From the NCBI GenBank assembly GCA_963789885.1, contig CAWBNB010000006.1:118398-182397 (forward strand): DNA of 64,000 nucleotides, given 5' to 3'. Positions 46,308-57,916 of the stretch are shown one piece after another. Position numbers and translations under genes: made by a program. This stretch comes from DATEDA01 sp963789885. Its GTDB lineage: Bacteria > Pseudomonadota > Gammaproteobacteria > Burkholderiales > SG8-39. The first letter of the stretch is position 1; the number at the start of each line of letters is the position of its first letter. The notes below the pieces were generated by a model. The model searched no databases, was not told where the DNA came from, and saw nothing but the letters and a program-made list of their open reading frames with translations.

Positions 46308-47704
46308 GTCTTCACCAGATCGGCCACGACTTCGCGCCACGACCGGGCGAGCGAGCGCACGCATCGCCGCGGATGATGCGGGCCAGGAGCGTGCCGGCGC
46401 CGCGGGGAAGACGCCGGCCGCGTTCTCGGCGAGCTTCGAGAGCAGCGTCGGCTCGTCGAACGGCTGGTCGGCGCCGCCGCGCGCGCTCTCGCAGACGGCG
46501 GACATCTCGCCGCCGTCCTGGAAGCGCAGGGTCACGCGCGCCGGACGGTCCTTCGGCCACGGCTGCAGGTCCGCGGTAGGGCGCGAGGCGCACGCGCTCG
46601 CCGCAGCTTCGCGATGCCTTCGTCGTCGCAGGGTGTCGAACGTGAAGGCGCGCGCGCCGGCCGTGCCGAGACGCGCGGTCGCGGCGATCGCGTGCGGGAT
46701 CGAGAACTTGGCGGCGAGCACGGTCTCCGGCTCGACGGTCGTCAGCGCCTGGCCGCCCGGGCCGGTCTCGACCACGATCTCGGCGATGTCGCTCGACCTT
46801 GCGCTGCTGCAGGCGGCCGAGCAGCTCCAGCGTCGCCTCGACGGCGGAATGCGCGTAGCCGCAGCAGGCGAAGATCTTGTGGTAGCCGTTGCTGACCGAC
46901 CAGGCCGTGCCCAGGCCATCGACCAGCGCCTCCGGAACGGCGCCGGGTCCTGAAGCAGCCGACGAACACGTCGTAGGGCGTGACTGGCGCCGCCGCCGAT
47001 GCCGGCTTCGGCCCAGTCCGCGGCGCGCAGGCCGATCCAGGCGCCGGCCGCGGTCCAGCCGTTGCGCACCAGCGAGCCCTCGACCGCGGTGTCGAACGGG
47101 CCGGCGAAGCGTCATGCTCGCCGCGCCGGTGACGGCGTCCAGCATCGTCTTCGCGTCGTGGCGGCGCACGAGCGAGGTCGCGGCCGCCGCGCCGATCGTG
47201 GCGAACGCGGCATGCGGATGCACGTTGAAGACCGGGAACGGAAAGGCGAGCGCGAAGCGCGTCGTGACTTCATAGGCGAGCGCGAGCGCGCGCAGCACCT
47301 CGTCCACGGTGCGCCCCTGCGCCTCCGCTTCGGCCAGCAGGGCCGGGATGGTGTAGGCGCCGCCATGGCAGGAGGCGTTGCGGAAGCCCTCGTCGAGCTC
47401 GCACCAGGTGATCGCCATGCCGTTCGCGCTGGCGGCGGAGTAGCGGTCGAGCCGCGGGCGCGCCCCTTGCGCGAACACCGTCGCCTCCGGCGTTCGCCCG
47501 ACGCGGTGCGCGCGAGGCCTTCGCGCGCGCGCGCGACCTGCGGCTCGAGCGAGCCCGGCCACCATGGCGCCGATGTCGTCGGACAGGATCGTGGCCGCGC
47601 GCCGGCGCACCGGCTCCGGGCAAGGGCTTGGACGCGGCCGCGACCGCCCACTCGATCAGCTTGCGCGTGTTTGCCGCCGCTTGCGTGCGGGCCGGATTCT
47701 TCAC
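46304..47704 (-). CDS. MmgE/PrpD-family protein, copy 2 (heavily frameshifted)
   Basis: About 466 residues when joined. Pieces are KNPARTQAAANTRKLIEWAV, VRRRAATILSDDIGAMVAGL, EATVFAQGARPRLDRYSAAS, WCELDEGFRNASCHGGAYTI, WTAAGAWIGLRAADWAEAG, GTAWSVSNGYHKIFACCGYA and a C-terminus ARSWREVVADLVKT. Seven or more frameshifts make it the worst-broken gene of the window. A GTG at 47704 starts the readable frame; an ATG at 47714 is out of frame. The sequence differs enough from copy 1 to be a distinct paralog, not a tandem repeat. It lies 22 bases behind the second cyclic amidohydrolase gene. Confidence 0.75.
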
Positions 47705-47726
47705 TTTTCGCCATGATGGATTGCTC

Positions 47727-49116
47727 CTAGTTGAGCTTGCCGAGGATCGGCGCCTGCCCGATGCGGCGCCAGAGGTACTTGCCGTGACCGCCGGGACCGA
47801 CGATCTTGCCGTCCTGCATCACCGTCACGCCGCGCACGATGGTGCGAACCGGCCAGCCTTTCAGGATCTGGTTCTCGTACAGGCTGTAGTCGGCGTACGA
47901 GCCGAGCTCCGCCGGCACGAACTTGCGCTCCTTGCCGAGATCGACCACGGTGAAGTCGGCGTCGTAGCCCGGCGCGATGTTGCCCTTGGCCGGCGCGAGG
48001 TCGAAGATCTTCGCGGGCGCGGCGGCGAGCAGCTGGCAGATCCGCTGCAGCGGCAGCTTCCGCTTGTGATGACCCTCGGAGAGCAGGACCGGCAGGATCG
48101 CCGCAATGCCGGGGAAGCCCTGCGCTGCGAGCCATAGCGGCTTGTCCTTGGTGACGCGCCGGCGCGCCGAGTGGTCGGACGCCACGAGGTCGATGGTGCC
48201 GTCGAACACCGCCTCCCAGAGCGCGTCCTGGTCGTCCTTGGCTGCGGAACGGCGGATTCGCCTTGCCGATGCCGCCCAGCTCGGAGTCCTCGGTATGCGT
48301 GAGGTAGTGCGGGCAGGTCTCGATCCAGACCTGGTCGTAGCGCTTGCGCCACCGGCGCACTTCGTCCAGGGCGAGGCGCGAGGAGATGTGCGGGAAATAG
48401 ACCCGCGCACCGGTGCGCTCGGCGAAGTACATCGCACGGATCGCGGGCTCCGACTCGGTGACGGCGGGCTTGCAAGCGGCCCAGTCCTTCAGCGTGGTGC
48501 CGCCCGCCGCCTGCACCTTCTGGCGCGTGCGGTTGACGATCTCGATGTTCTCGGTGTGGCAGACGACGATCGGCTTGCCGACGCGCGCCGACTCGCCGAG
48601 GAGATCCCAGAAAAAGCCGTCGTCGGTGCCGTCGAGGCCCAGGTAGCGGCCTTCCTCGCCCTTGAAATTCATGAAGTACTTGAACGAGGTGACGCCGTAA
48701 TCCCTGATATAGGCGCCCAGCTCCTTGATGTGCAGCTCGTTGGCGGTGCTGAAGTGAAAGCCGTAGTCGACGTGGCAGCGGGTGCGCGCGTATTCCTGCT
48801 CGCGCTTGTAGACGTCGGCGTAGGCCTCGTTGTTGAGGAAGTAGCCGAGGACGGTGGCGATGCCGCCCTGGGCTGCGTACACCGTCTCGTGCGTGTACTC
48901 GGTGATCTTCTCGCCGAAGCCGAAATGCACGTGCGCGTCGATGAGGCCCGGAAAGACGTGCAGGCCCGCGGCCGACTGCTCCGGCGTGCCGGCCGGCACC
49001 GGCGCGCCGGGCGAAAGCACCGCCGCGATCTTGCCGCCTTGCACCAGGACGTCCTGCAGCGCGGGCGCGCGATCCGGAAAGACGATGGTGCCGCCGCGTA
49101 ACACGAAATCGCTCAT
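47727..49116 (-). CDS. Dihydroorotase/allantoinase-like cyclic amidohydrolase (frameshifted once)
   Basis: About 463 residues. Metal set: HxH in LIDAHVHFGFGE, Lys in GVTSFKYFMNFKG, His in IVVCHTENIEI, His in RVYFPHISSRLAL and Asp in LVASDHSARRR, so a full binuclear site. It is related to, but clearly different from, the amidohydrolase at 37461-38937. One extra base at 48240-48241 is repaired by removal, giving NPPFRSKDDQDALW. The start overlaps the stop of the second CobW-type gene by four bases. The substrate is probably a cyclic amide, imide or ureide. Confidence 0.88.
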
Positions 49117-50120
49117 CGTTGCTCCTGCCTCTCGCGTAGTTCCTTCATTGAATAGACGGCCTGCGTTCCGGCCGGGGTGTTGAGCGCGGCGAGCGTCGCC
49201 GCGAGGTCCTGCTCGCTCAGATCGCGCGCGATGCACACCAGGCGGTTGCCGTGATCCGCATCGGGCCACTCGCGCAGGCGCTGCGGCGGATGAAACACGC
49301 CCTGCACGCCCTGCACGAGCGCGATCTCGCCGCTGTCTTCCATGTGCAGCAGCCCCTTGACGCGGATCAGCCTCGCGCCGAACTCCGCCGCCGCCAGCCG
49401 CGACCACGCCGACCAGCCGGCCCAGGTGACCGGCGGAGCGGGGCGGAAGGTGTGCGCGCGGATGCCGGAGAAGTGCTCCCGCCTGCGGATCGGGCCGAGC
49501 GAGGAGATCGGGGCGCGGTGGCGCCTCGCGACCGGCAGCGTCGAGAAGAGGCTCGCGACCGAATCGCCGACCTCCGCCCCGGGATTCAGCTCGCGCACGA
49601 AATCGAGCGCCGGCGCGGGATCCGCGAGGTCGGTCTTGGTCGCGACGATGCGGTCGGCGAGGGCCGCCTGCTTGTCGAGCTCGGGATATTCCGTGCGCGA
49701 GGCGAGGAAGTGCTGCGCGTCGACGGCGCAGACGGTGGCCTCGAAGGCATAGGCTCCTGTCACGAGCGGGTGGCCGAGGAGCACGTTGACGAGCGGCGCC
49801 GGGTCGGCGGCCCCGCTGGTCTCGATGATCACGCGCTCGAAGGGCGGGATCTCGCCGCGCGCGCGCCGGCCGTTCAGGTCGGCGAGCGTCTCGTGCAGCG
49901 CGCCGGTGTTCGCGCAGCACAGGCACCCGGCATCGAGGAGCACGACGTTGTCGGTCGCCTGCGCGATGATCAGGTTGTCGAGACCGATCTCGCCCAGCTC
50001 GTTCACGACGACCGCCGTGTTGGCGAGCGCCGGGTCCTTGAGCGCCTTGTTGAGCAGCGTCGTCTTGCCACTCCCGAGAAAGCCGGTCAGCAGAAAAACC
50101 GGCGTCTTCGCGCCGCTCAT
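49113..50120 (-). CDS. CobW/COG0523 G3E GTPase, second copy
   Basis: 335 residues, intact. P-loop VFLLTGFLGSGKTTLLNKAL, VVNELGEIGLDNLIIAQATD, metal motif CLCC, IIETSGAADPAPLVNVLLGH and TKTDLADPAPAL, then the CobW C-terminal domain (GARLIRVKGLLHMEDSGE). Unlike the first copy it has no N-terminal extra domain and no His-rich loop. It overlaps the LysR gene upstream and the cyclic amidohydrolase gene downstream by four bases each, so the three are tightly coupled, and metal delivery to that amidohydrolase is the natural inference. Confidence 0.92.
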   Translation of the reverse strand: MSGAKTPVFLLTGFLGSGKTTLLNKALKDPALANTAVVVNELGEIGLDNLIIAQATDNVVLLDAGCLCCANTGALHETLADLNGRRARGEIPPFERVIIETSGAADPAPLVNVLLGHPLVTGAYAFEATVCAVDAQHFLASRTEYPELDKQAALADRIVATKTDLADPAPALDFVRELNPGAEVGDSVASLFSTLPVARRHRAPISSLGPIRRREHFSGIRAHTFRPAPPVTWAGWSAWSRLAAAEFGARLIRVKGLLHMEDSGEIALVQGVQGVFHPPQRLREWPDADHGNRLVCIARDLSEQDLAATLAALNTPAGTQAVYSMKELRERQEQR

Positions 50121-51049
50121 ACGCCGCTCCGCCGATTGGGGGGCGGCCGGTCGCCGAAGAGCTCCAGCATCGCGCCGCGCAGCCACCGGTTCGCCGCGTC
50201 GTTCTCCACGCGCGCGTGCCAGTAGAGGGAGACGTCGAAGCTCGGGATCGGGATTGGCAGCGGATGGACCTTGACCTTCACCAGCCGCGCCGAGGCCTCG
50301 GCGACCCGGCTCGGCAGGCTGACGATGAGGTCGGTGCCGGCGACGATCAGCGGCACGACCACGAAGTGCGGCACGCGCAGCGCCACGTTCTCCTCCACGC
50401 CGTGCTCGGCGAGCATGCGCTCGAGCACCTGATGGCCCGACCCCATCGAGGAGATGAGGACGTGGCGCGCCGCCAGGAATTCCTTGAGCGTGAGGGGCGC
50501 GCGCCGGCCGAACGGATGGTCCGGCCGCGTCATGCACACGTAATGTTCCTCGAACAGGCGCGTGCGACGGACCTTGTCGCGCAGCTGCGGCACGTATCCC
50601 ACGGCGAGGTCGATGTCGCCGGTCTCGAGCCGCACCGCCAGCTCGCCCGCGGGCAGCTGCGCCGTTTCCAGCCGGATGACCGGGCTGTGCTCGTGGAGAT
50701 GGCGCATCAGCTTCGGCAGCAGGACCGTCTCCCCGACGTCCGTCATGTAGACACGGAGGCTCCGCGTGGTGCGGCGCGGATCGAAGGCTTCGCGCGACCC
50801 GAGGGCACCGCGCACCATCGACAGCGCGTCGGTGACCGCCGGTGCGAGCTCGAGGGCGCGGGGCGTCGGGAGCATGCCGGCGCGCGTGTTGACGAACAAT
50901 GGATCGCCGACCTGGCGGCGCAGGCGGCCGAGCGCGCTGCTCATCGCCGACTGCGTCAACCCCATCTGCGCCGCGGCGCGCGTCACGCTGCCGTGACGGA
51001 ACAGCGCCTCGAACACCGGCAGCAGATTGAGGTCGGGGAAGGCGTCCAC
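50117..51049 (-). CDS. LysR-family transcriptional regulator
   Basis: 310 residues from a GTG. The N-terminal winged helix (LNLLPVFEALFRHGSVTRAA, MGLTQSAMSSALGRLRRQVG) and the inducer-binding domain (RSLRVYMTDVGETVLLPKLM, GDIDLAVGYVPQL) are standard; the NodD/NahR-like DLNLL start suggests an aromatic or organic acid inducer. It heads the minus-strand operon LysR, CobW, amidohydrolase, two PrpD, and is divergent from the isochorismatase operon. The dyad at 51063-51090 is its likely binding site, controlling both directions. Confidence 0.92.
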   Translation of the reverse strand: MDAFPDLNLLPVFEALFRHGSVTRAAAQMGLTQSAMSSALGRLRRQVGDPLFVNTRAGMLPTPRALELAPAVTDALSMVRGALGSREAFDPRRTTRSLRVYMTDVGETVLLPKLMRHLHEHSPVIRLETAQLPAGELAVRLETGDIDLAVGYVPQLRDKVRRTRLFEEHYVCMTRPDHPFGRRAPLTLKEFLAARHVLISSMGSGHQVLERMLAEHGVEENVALRVPHFVVVPLIVAGTDLIVSLPSRVAEASARLVKVKVHPLPIPIPSFDVSLYWHARVENDAANRWLRGAMLELFGDRPPPNRRSGV

Positions 51050-51062
51050 AGCTATTCACACT

Positions 51063-51090
51063 ATAGATGCATGAATTCATCCACATCTAT
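51063..51090. promoter_or_regulatory. Likely LysR operator in the divergent promoter
   Basis: ATAGATG and CATCTAT form a perfect seven-base inverted repeat with 14 bases between, enclosing a perfect ATGAATTCAT palindrome. The AT-rich dyad lies between the LysR gene and the isochorismatase operon, right before the candidate -35, where LysR activators bind. Confidence 0.6.
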
Positions 51091-51119
51091 TTGACTGATA
51101 TTATAGAACTGCCTAATCT
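51091..51119 (+). promoter_or_regulatory. Candidate promoter of the isochorismatase-aconitase operon
   Basis: TTGACT (51091-51096) and TAATCT (51114-51119) are separated by 17 bases. The -35 adjoins the LysR dyad. Transcription would start near 51126, giving a leader of about 37 bases with an AAGGAG ribosome site before the ATG at 51163. Confidence 0.5.
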
Positions 51120-51162
51120 CTCGCGAGACAATTTCTGGCCGCGATCGGAAAGGAGCCGCCGC

Positions 51163-51870
51163 ATGAAACCCTGGCAGGGCATCGTCAGCGAGGAGGACGA
51201 GAAGGCGACCTACGCGGCCGGCTTCGGGCGCCCGGGCGGCGTCGGCAAGCGGCCGGCGCTGCTCGTCATCGACGTGCAGTACCGGACCATCGGCACGAAG
51301 CCGATGCCGTTCTGGGACGCCATCAAGGAGTTTCCGACGTCCTGCGGCGAGGTCGGCTGGAACGCAATGCGCAACATCGCGACGCTGCTCGCGGAGTTCC
51401 GCCGCAACGACTGGCCGGTGCTCTACCCGTACGTCGCGCCGAAGAACAAGGCCACCGACGGCGGGCGCCTCGCGCAGAAGGTGCCCGCCATCATGGACAT
51501 CCCGGAGCAGGGTTACCAGTTCCCCGCCGAGATCGCGCCGCGGGAAGGCGACGTGCTGCTGCCGAAGAAGCACCCCAGCGCGTTCTTCGCCACGCCGCTC
51601 GTGAGCCACCTGATCGACCTCGGCGCGGACACGCTGGTCGTCACCGGCTGCACGACCAGCGGCTGCGTGCGCGGCAGCGTCGTCGACGGCTTCGCGTACA
51701 ACTTCCGCGTGCTCGTGCCGTACGACTGCGTCTACGACCGCAGCGCGACCTCGCACGCGGTGAATCTCTTCGACATGGCGGCGAAGTACGCCGACGTCGG
51801 CAGCACCGCCGAGATCCTCGAGAAGCTGCGCCCGCTCGCCAAGGCGCCGGCGATGCGCAAGGCCGGCTGA
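51163..51870 (+). CDS. Isochorismatase-like cysteine hydrolase (N-carbamoylsarcosine amidase type)
   Basis: 235 residues. The catalytic triad is visible: Asp in ALLVIDVQYRTIG, Lys in LLPKKHPSAFFATPLVSHL and Cys in VVTGCTTSGCVRGSVVDGFA. The GCTTSGCVR form is that of N-carbamoylsarcosine amidase and related amidases, which release ammonia and carbon dioxide from N-carbamoyl compounds. That would follow a hydantoinase-type ring opening well. The start at 51163 (MKPWQGIVSEEDEK) is supported by AAGGAG; an in-frame ATG at 51067 would lie inside the LysR operator. Confidence 0.88.
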   Translation: MKPWQGIVSEEDEKATYAAGFGRPGGVGKRPALLVIDVQYRTIGTKPMPFWDAIKEFPTSCGEVGWNAMRNIATLLAEFRRNDWPVLYPYVAPKNKATDGGRLAQKVPAIMDIPEQGYQFPAEIAPREGDVLLPKKHPSAFFATPLVSHLIDLGADTLVVTGCTTSGCVRGSVVDGFAYNFRVLVPYDCVYDRSATSHAVNLFDMAAKYADVGSTAEILEKLRPLAKAPAMRKAG

Positions 51871-51883
51871 GGAGCGTGCAGCG

Positions 51884-52435
51884 GTGAGCGAGGCGGTCCT
51901 GGTGCTCGACATGACCCGGGACTCGATTGCCCCCGAGGCGCGCGCGGTCGAGAAGCGGCGCGCCATCCTCCCGCGGGTTGTCGCCTACCTCGCCTGGGCG
52001 CGCGGCAAGGGCATGCCGGTGGTGTTCGTCTGCAGCGCGCGGCGGCGGACCGACCGGTGGTTCCTCAAGCACTGGGAGCTCGCCAACGAGATCTGGAAGC
52101 CGGGGCAGGAGCCGATCCCGGAGCTCTGCCAGCCCGGGCAGGACACCGTGGTCCACAAGCGTCGCTACAGCGCCTTCTTCCACTCGGACCTCGAGCTCAC
52201 GCTGCGCGAGCTCGGCGTGGACGCCCTGCAGCTCATCGGCTGGTCGACCTCGCTCGCCGTCGCGACGACCGCGGTCGACGCCTGGCAGCTCGGCTGTTCC
52301 GACCACGGTGGTGAGCGATCTCACCGTGTCGCACGCGTGGGGCGGCCACTCCGTCGAGGAGACCCAGAAATGGTCCCTCGACTTCATCGCGGCGATGGCC
52401 AAGTCCCGCATCGCGACGTCCGACGAACTGATGCG

Positions 52436-52439
<4 letters not shown>
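51884..52439 (+). CDS. Isochorismatase-family protein lacking the catalytic cysteine (frameshifted once)
   Basis: About 184 residues from a GTG. Asp (AVLVLDMTRDSI) and Lys (VVHKRRYSAFFHSDLELTL) of the family are kept, but where the cysteine should stand the sequence reads LIGWSTSLAVATTAVDAW, with Ala in its place. It may act like isochorismatase itself, which also lacks the Cys, or be a non-catalytic partner of the hydrolase before it. One extra T near 52288 is repaired by removal, giving LGVPTTVVSDLTVSHAWGG. It lies 13 bases behind the first hydrolase and overlaps the aconitase gene as ATGA. Confidence 0.8.
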
Positions 52440-55119
<2,680 letters not shown>

Positions 55120-55123
<4 letters not shown>

Positions 55124-55987
55124 GCCCGAGAAAGAAGCTGCGCGAGCTGCTCGCCAAAGACACCTACACCATCGTGCCGGGAGCCCACGACACGCTGACC
55201 GCGCGGCTCGTGCAGGTCGCGGGCTTCGACGCCGTCTATCTCACCGGCGGCGGCTACTCGCGCGCGAGCGGCTACCCCGACGTGGGGCTGCTCACGATGA
55301 CCGAGATCACGCAGTACATCTCGCGCACCGTGGAAGCCGTGGACATCCCGGTGATCGCCGACATGGACGCCGGCTACGGCAACGCGCTCAACGTGATACG
55401 CAGCGTGCGCGAGTACGAGAAGACCGGGGTCGCCGCCTTCCATCTCGAAGACCAGGTCTCGCCCAAGAAATGCGGCCACTACGAGGGCAAGCAGTTGGTG
55501 AGCAAGGCGGAGATGATCGGCAAGATCAAGGCGGCGGTGGACACGCGGCGCGATGCGGACATGGTCGATCATCGCGCGCTCGGACGCGCGCGCCGTCGAA
55601 GGCCTGCAGGCGTCGATCGACCGCGTGAACGCGTACCTCGATGCCGGCGCCGACGTCGGGTTCGTCGAAGCGCCGCAGTCGGCCGAAGAGCTCGCCGCCG
55701 CTGCGCGGCAGCTCAAGAAGCCGGCGCTCTGCAACATCTTCGAAGGCGGCAAGACGCCGGTGCTGCCGGCGCGGGAGCTGGCGGCGATGGGCTACCGGAT
55801 CGGCATCTATCCCTCGCAGACCCATCGCGCGGCGATCGCCGCCGCGAAGCGGGTGCTCGCCGTGCTCAAGCGCGACGGCGACACCACAGCCATCGAAAGC
55901 GAGCTCGCCACGTTCAACGACCGCGAGGAAGCGGTGAACGCGAAGCGCTGGCGCGACCTCGAGACGAAGTATCTCAAGGACGTCTGA
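55120..55987 (+). CDS. Isocitrate lyase/PEP mutase family lyase (methylisocitrate- or dimethylmalate-lyase-like; frameshifted once)
   Basis: About 289 residues, the normal length for methylisocitrate lyase and relatives. VPGAHDTLTARLVQVAGFDA, VIADMDAGYGNALNV and the catalytic-loop HLEDQVSPKKCGHYEG with its KKCGH are clear. The family cuts C-C bonds in 2-hydroxy-polycarboxylates to give pyruvate, glyoxylate or similar. An extra C at 55566 is repaired by removal, giving ADMVIIARSDARAVEG. It overlaps the aconitase gene as ATGA, so hydration and cleavage are probably consecutive steps. Confidence 0.9.
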
Positions 55988-55999
55988 GTCGATCCGCGC

Positions 56000-56899
56000 A
56001 TGCAGCTCACTTTGTGCGAGAACATGCGCGCGGTGCCGTACGTGCCGTTCTATCTCGCGCTGGCGGGCGATTACTGGCGCAGCGAAGGGCTCGACGTCCG
56101 CCACGTCGTCTCGCCGAGCCCGTCGCGGACCGCGACCGGGCTGCTCGACGGGAGCGTCGACGTCTCCTGGGGCGGGCCGATGCGGGTCATGATGCATCAC
56201 GACGCCGACCCGGACTGCCCGCTGGTGTGCTTCGCGCAGGTCGTCGCGCGCGATCCCTTCCTGCTCGTCGGCCGCAACCGCAAGCCCGCGTTCCGCTGGC
56301 GCGACCTCGTCGGGCTGCGCGTGGCGCCCGCGGGGGACGTGCCCACGCCGTGGATGACGTTCCAGGACGACCTGCAGCGCGCGGGACTCGATCCTGCAGC
56401 GATCACCGGACGGCGCCGGTTGCGCTCGATGGCGGACAACGTGCGGGCTTTCCTGCGCGGCACGGTGGACGTCATCCAGGTCTTCGAGCCGCACGCGGAT
56501 CGCCTCGTCAGCGAAGGTCGCGGGCACGTCTGGCACCGGTTCAGCGAGCGGGGCGACGTCGTCTACACGACGTTCTATGCGACGCGCCGGTTTACGCGCG
56601 CGCGGCGCGAGGCCTGCCGCCGCCTGGTGCGCGGCATGGCGCGCGCGCAAACGGCGCTCTTCGCCGCGACGCCGCGCGCGATCGCCGATGCCGTCGCGTC
56701 ATTCCTGCCGGAGCTCTCGCGCGACGCCCTGACGCGGATCGTCGCCGCGTACCGCGCGAGCGGCCTCTGGGCGCGGACGCCCGATCTGCCGCCCGCGCCC
56801 TATTTGCGGCTCAAGGCCGCCCTCGTCTCCGGGGGGCTGATTCGCAGCGATCCGCCCTACGATAGGGTCGTCGACGCGGCGCTTTCGCGCGTCGACTGA
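56000..56899 (+). CDS. NMT1/THI5-like substrate-binding protein without signal peptide
   Basis: 299 residues. LCENMRAVPYVPFYLALAGD, LDVRHVVSPSPSRTATGLLD and GSVDVSWGGPMRVMMHHDAD are typical of ABC-type NMT1-like binding proteins, yet the protein starts directly with the fold and has no leader or lipobox. No ABC permease or ATPase genes lie nearby. It may be a cytoplasmic ligand sensor or a THI5-like enzyme, or the true start may be elsewhere, though the previous stop is only 12 bases upstream. Frame intact. Confidence 0.8.
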   Translation: MQLTLCENMRAVPYVPFYLALAGDYWRSEGLDVRHVVSPSPSRTATGLLDGSVDVSWGGPMRVMMHHDADPDCPLVCFAQVVARDPFLLVGRNRKPAFRWRDLVGLRVAPAGDVPTPWMTFQDDLQRAGLDPAAITGRRRLRSMADNVRAFLRGTVDVIQVFEPHADRLVSEGRGHVWHRFSERGDVVYTTFYATRRFTRARREACRRLVRGMARAQTALFAATPRAIADAVASFLPELSRDALTRIVAAYRASGLWARTPDLPPAPYLRLKAALVSGGLIRSDPPYDRVVDAALSRVD

Positions 56900-56917
56900 A
56901 ACGGGAGTGCCGGATCA

Positions 56918-57911
56918 ATGAGCGTAACGAGCGTCGTTCCGACCATCGACATCGGCCCGTTTCTCGGCGGTGATGCCGCCGCCAGGCGCGCGATTGCCGG
57001 GCAGGTCGCAGCAGACCTGCGAGCGCACCGGGTTCCTGATCATCTCCGGCCACGGCTTCCCGCTCGACCTGCTCGAGCGCGCGCAGCGGCTGCTCTTCGC
57101 GTTCTTCGAGCTGCCGGAGGACACCAAGAACCGCTGGCATCCGACCGGCCCTTCCAAGCAGCGCGGCTACCACGGCTTTGCGACGCGCGGCCTCGCCGGC
57201 ACTCTGGGCCAGCAGACGCCGCCGGACCTGCGGGAGACGGTGTTTCTCGGGCCGGTCGACGACCACCGCGGCTACTACGCGGGAATGCCCGAGGCGGCGA
57301 CGAGCTACGCGCCCAACCTCATCCCCACCGAGCCGGCCGGGCTCGAGCCCACGCTGGTCGCGCTCTACCGCGCATACGAGCGCCTCGCCGGCGACATGAT
57401 GCGGGTCTTCGCGGCGGCGCTCCGGCTGCCCGAGACGTTCTTCGACGGCGTTCTAGCGCGCCACTTCAGCATCATGTCCTGCCACCACTACCCGGTGCTC
57501 GACCAGCCGCCGCTGCCGGGGCAGCTCCGCACCGGTGCCCATACCGACTACGGCGCCATGACGATCCTCGCCGCGACCGACGCCGAGGGCGGGCTCGAGG
57601 TGCGGCTGCCCGACGGCGGCTGGGCGGGCGTGAAGCCGCGCGCGGGAGAATTCGTCGTCAACCTCGGCGACATGATGGCGCGCTGGACGAACGAGCGATG
57701 GGCTTCGACGCTGCATCGCGTGGTCAACCCGCCGCTCGGCATGGCGCAGAGCCGGCGGCTTTCGATCGGCATGTTCGTGCATCCCAACTACGACCAGCGC
57801 ATCGAGTGCGTGCCGACCTGCCTCGCGCCGGGCGAGCAGCCGCGCCACCGGGCGATCACTGCGGGCGAGCACATCAAGCGCAAGATCGAACGCAGCCACG
57901 AAACCGTGTGA
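56918..57911 (+). CDS. 2-oxoglutarate/Fe(II) oxygenase, isopenicillin-N-synthase family (frameshifted near start)
   Basis: About 331 residues. The N-terminal region VPTIDIGPFLGGDAAARRAI joins, after a single-base shift near 57015, to CERTGFLIISGHGFPLDLLE. The iron ligands are His and Asp in TGAHTDYGAMTIL and His in ASTLHRVVNPP; RRLSIGMF holds the Arg-x-Ser that binds 2-oxoglutarate. It probably hydroxylates or desaturates a carboxylate. It follows the binding-protein gene by 18 bases at the end of the plus-strand operon starting at 51163. Confidence 0.88.
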
Positions 57912-57916
57912 CGGGG

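Noticed and set aside
51067..51162. Longer isochorismatase start at 51067
   Set aside because: The extra 32 residues overlap the LysR dyad and promoter, and a clear AAGGAG precedes the ATG at 51163.
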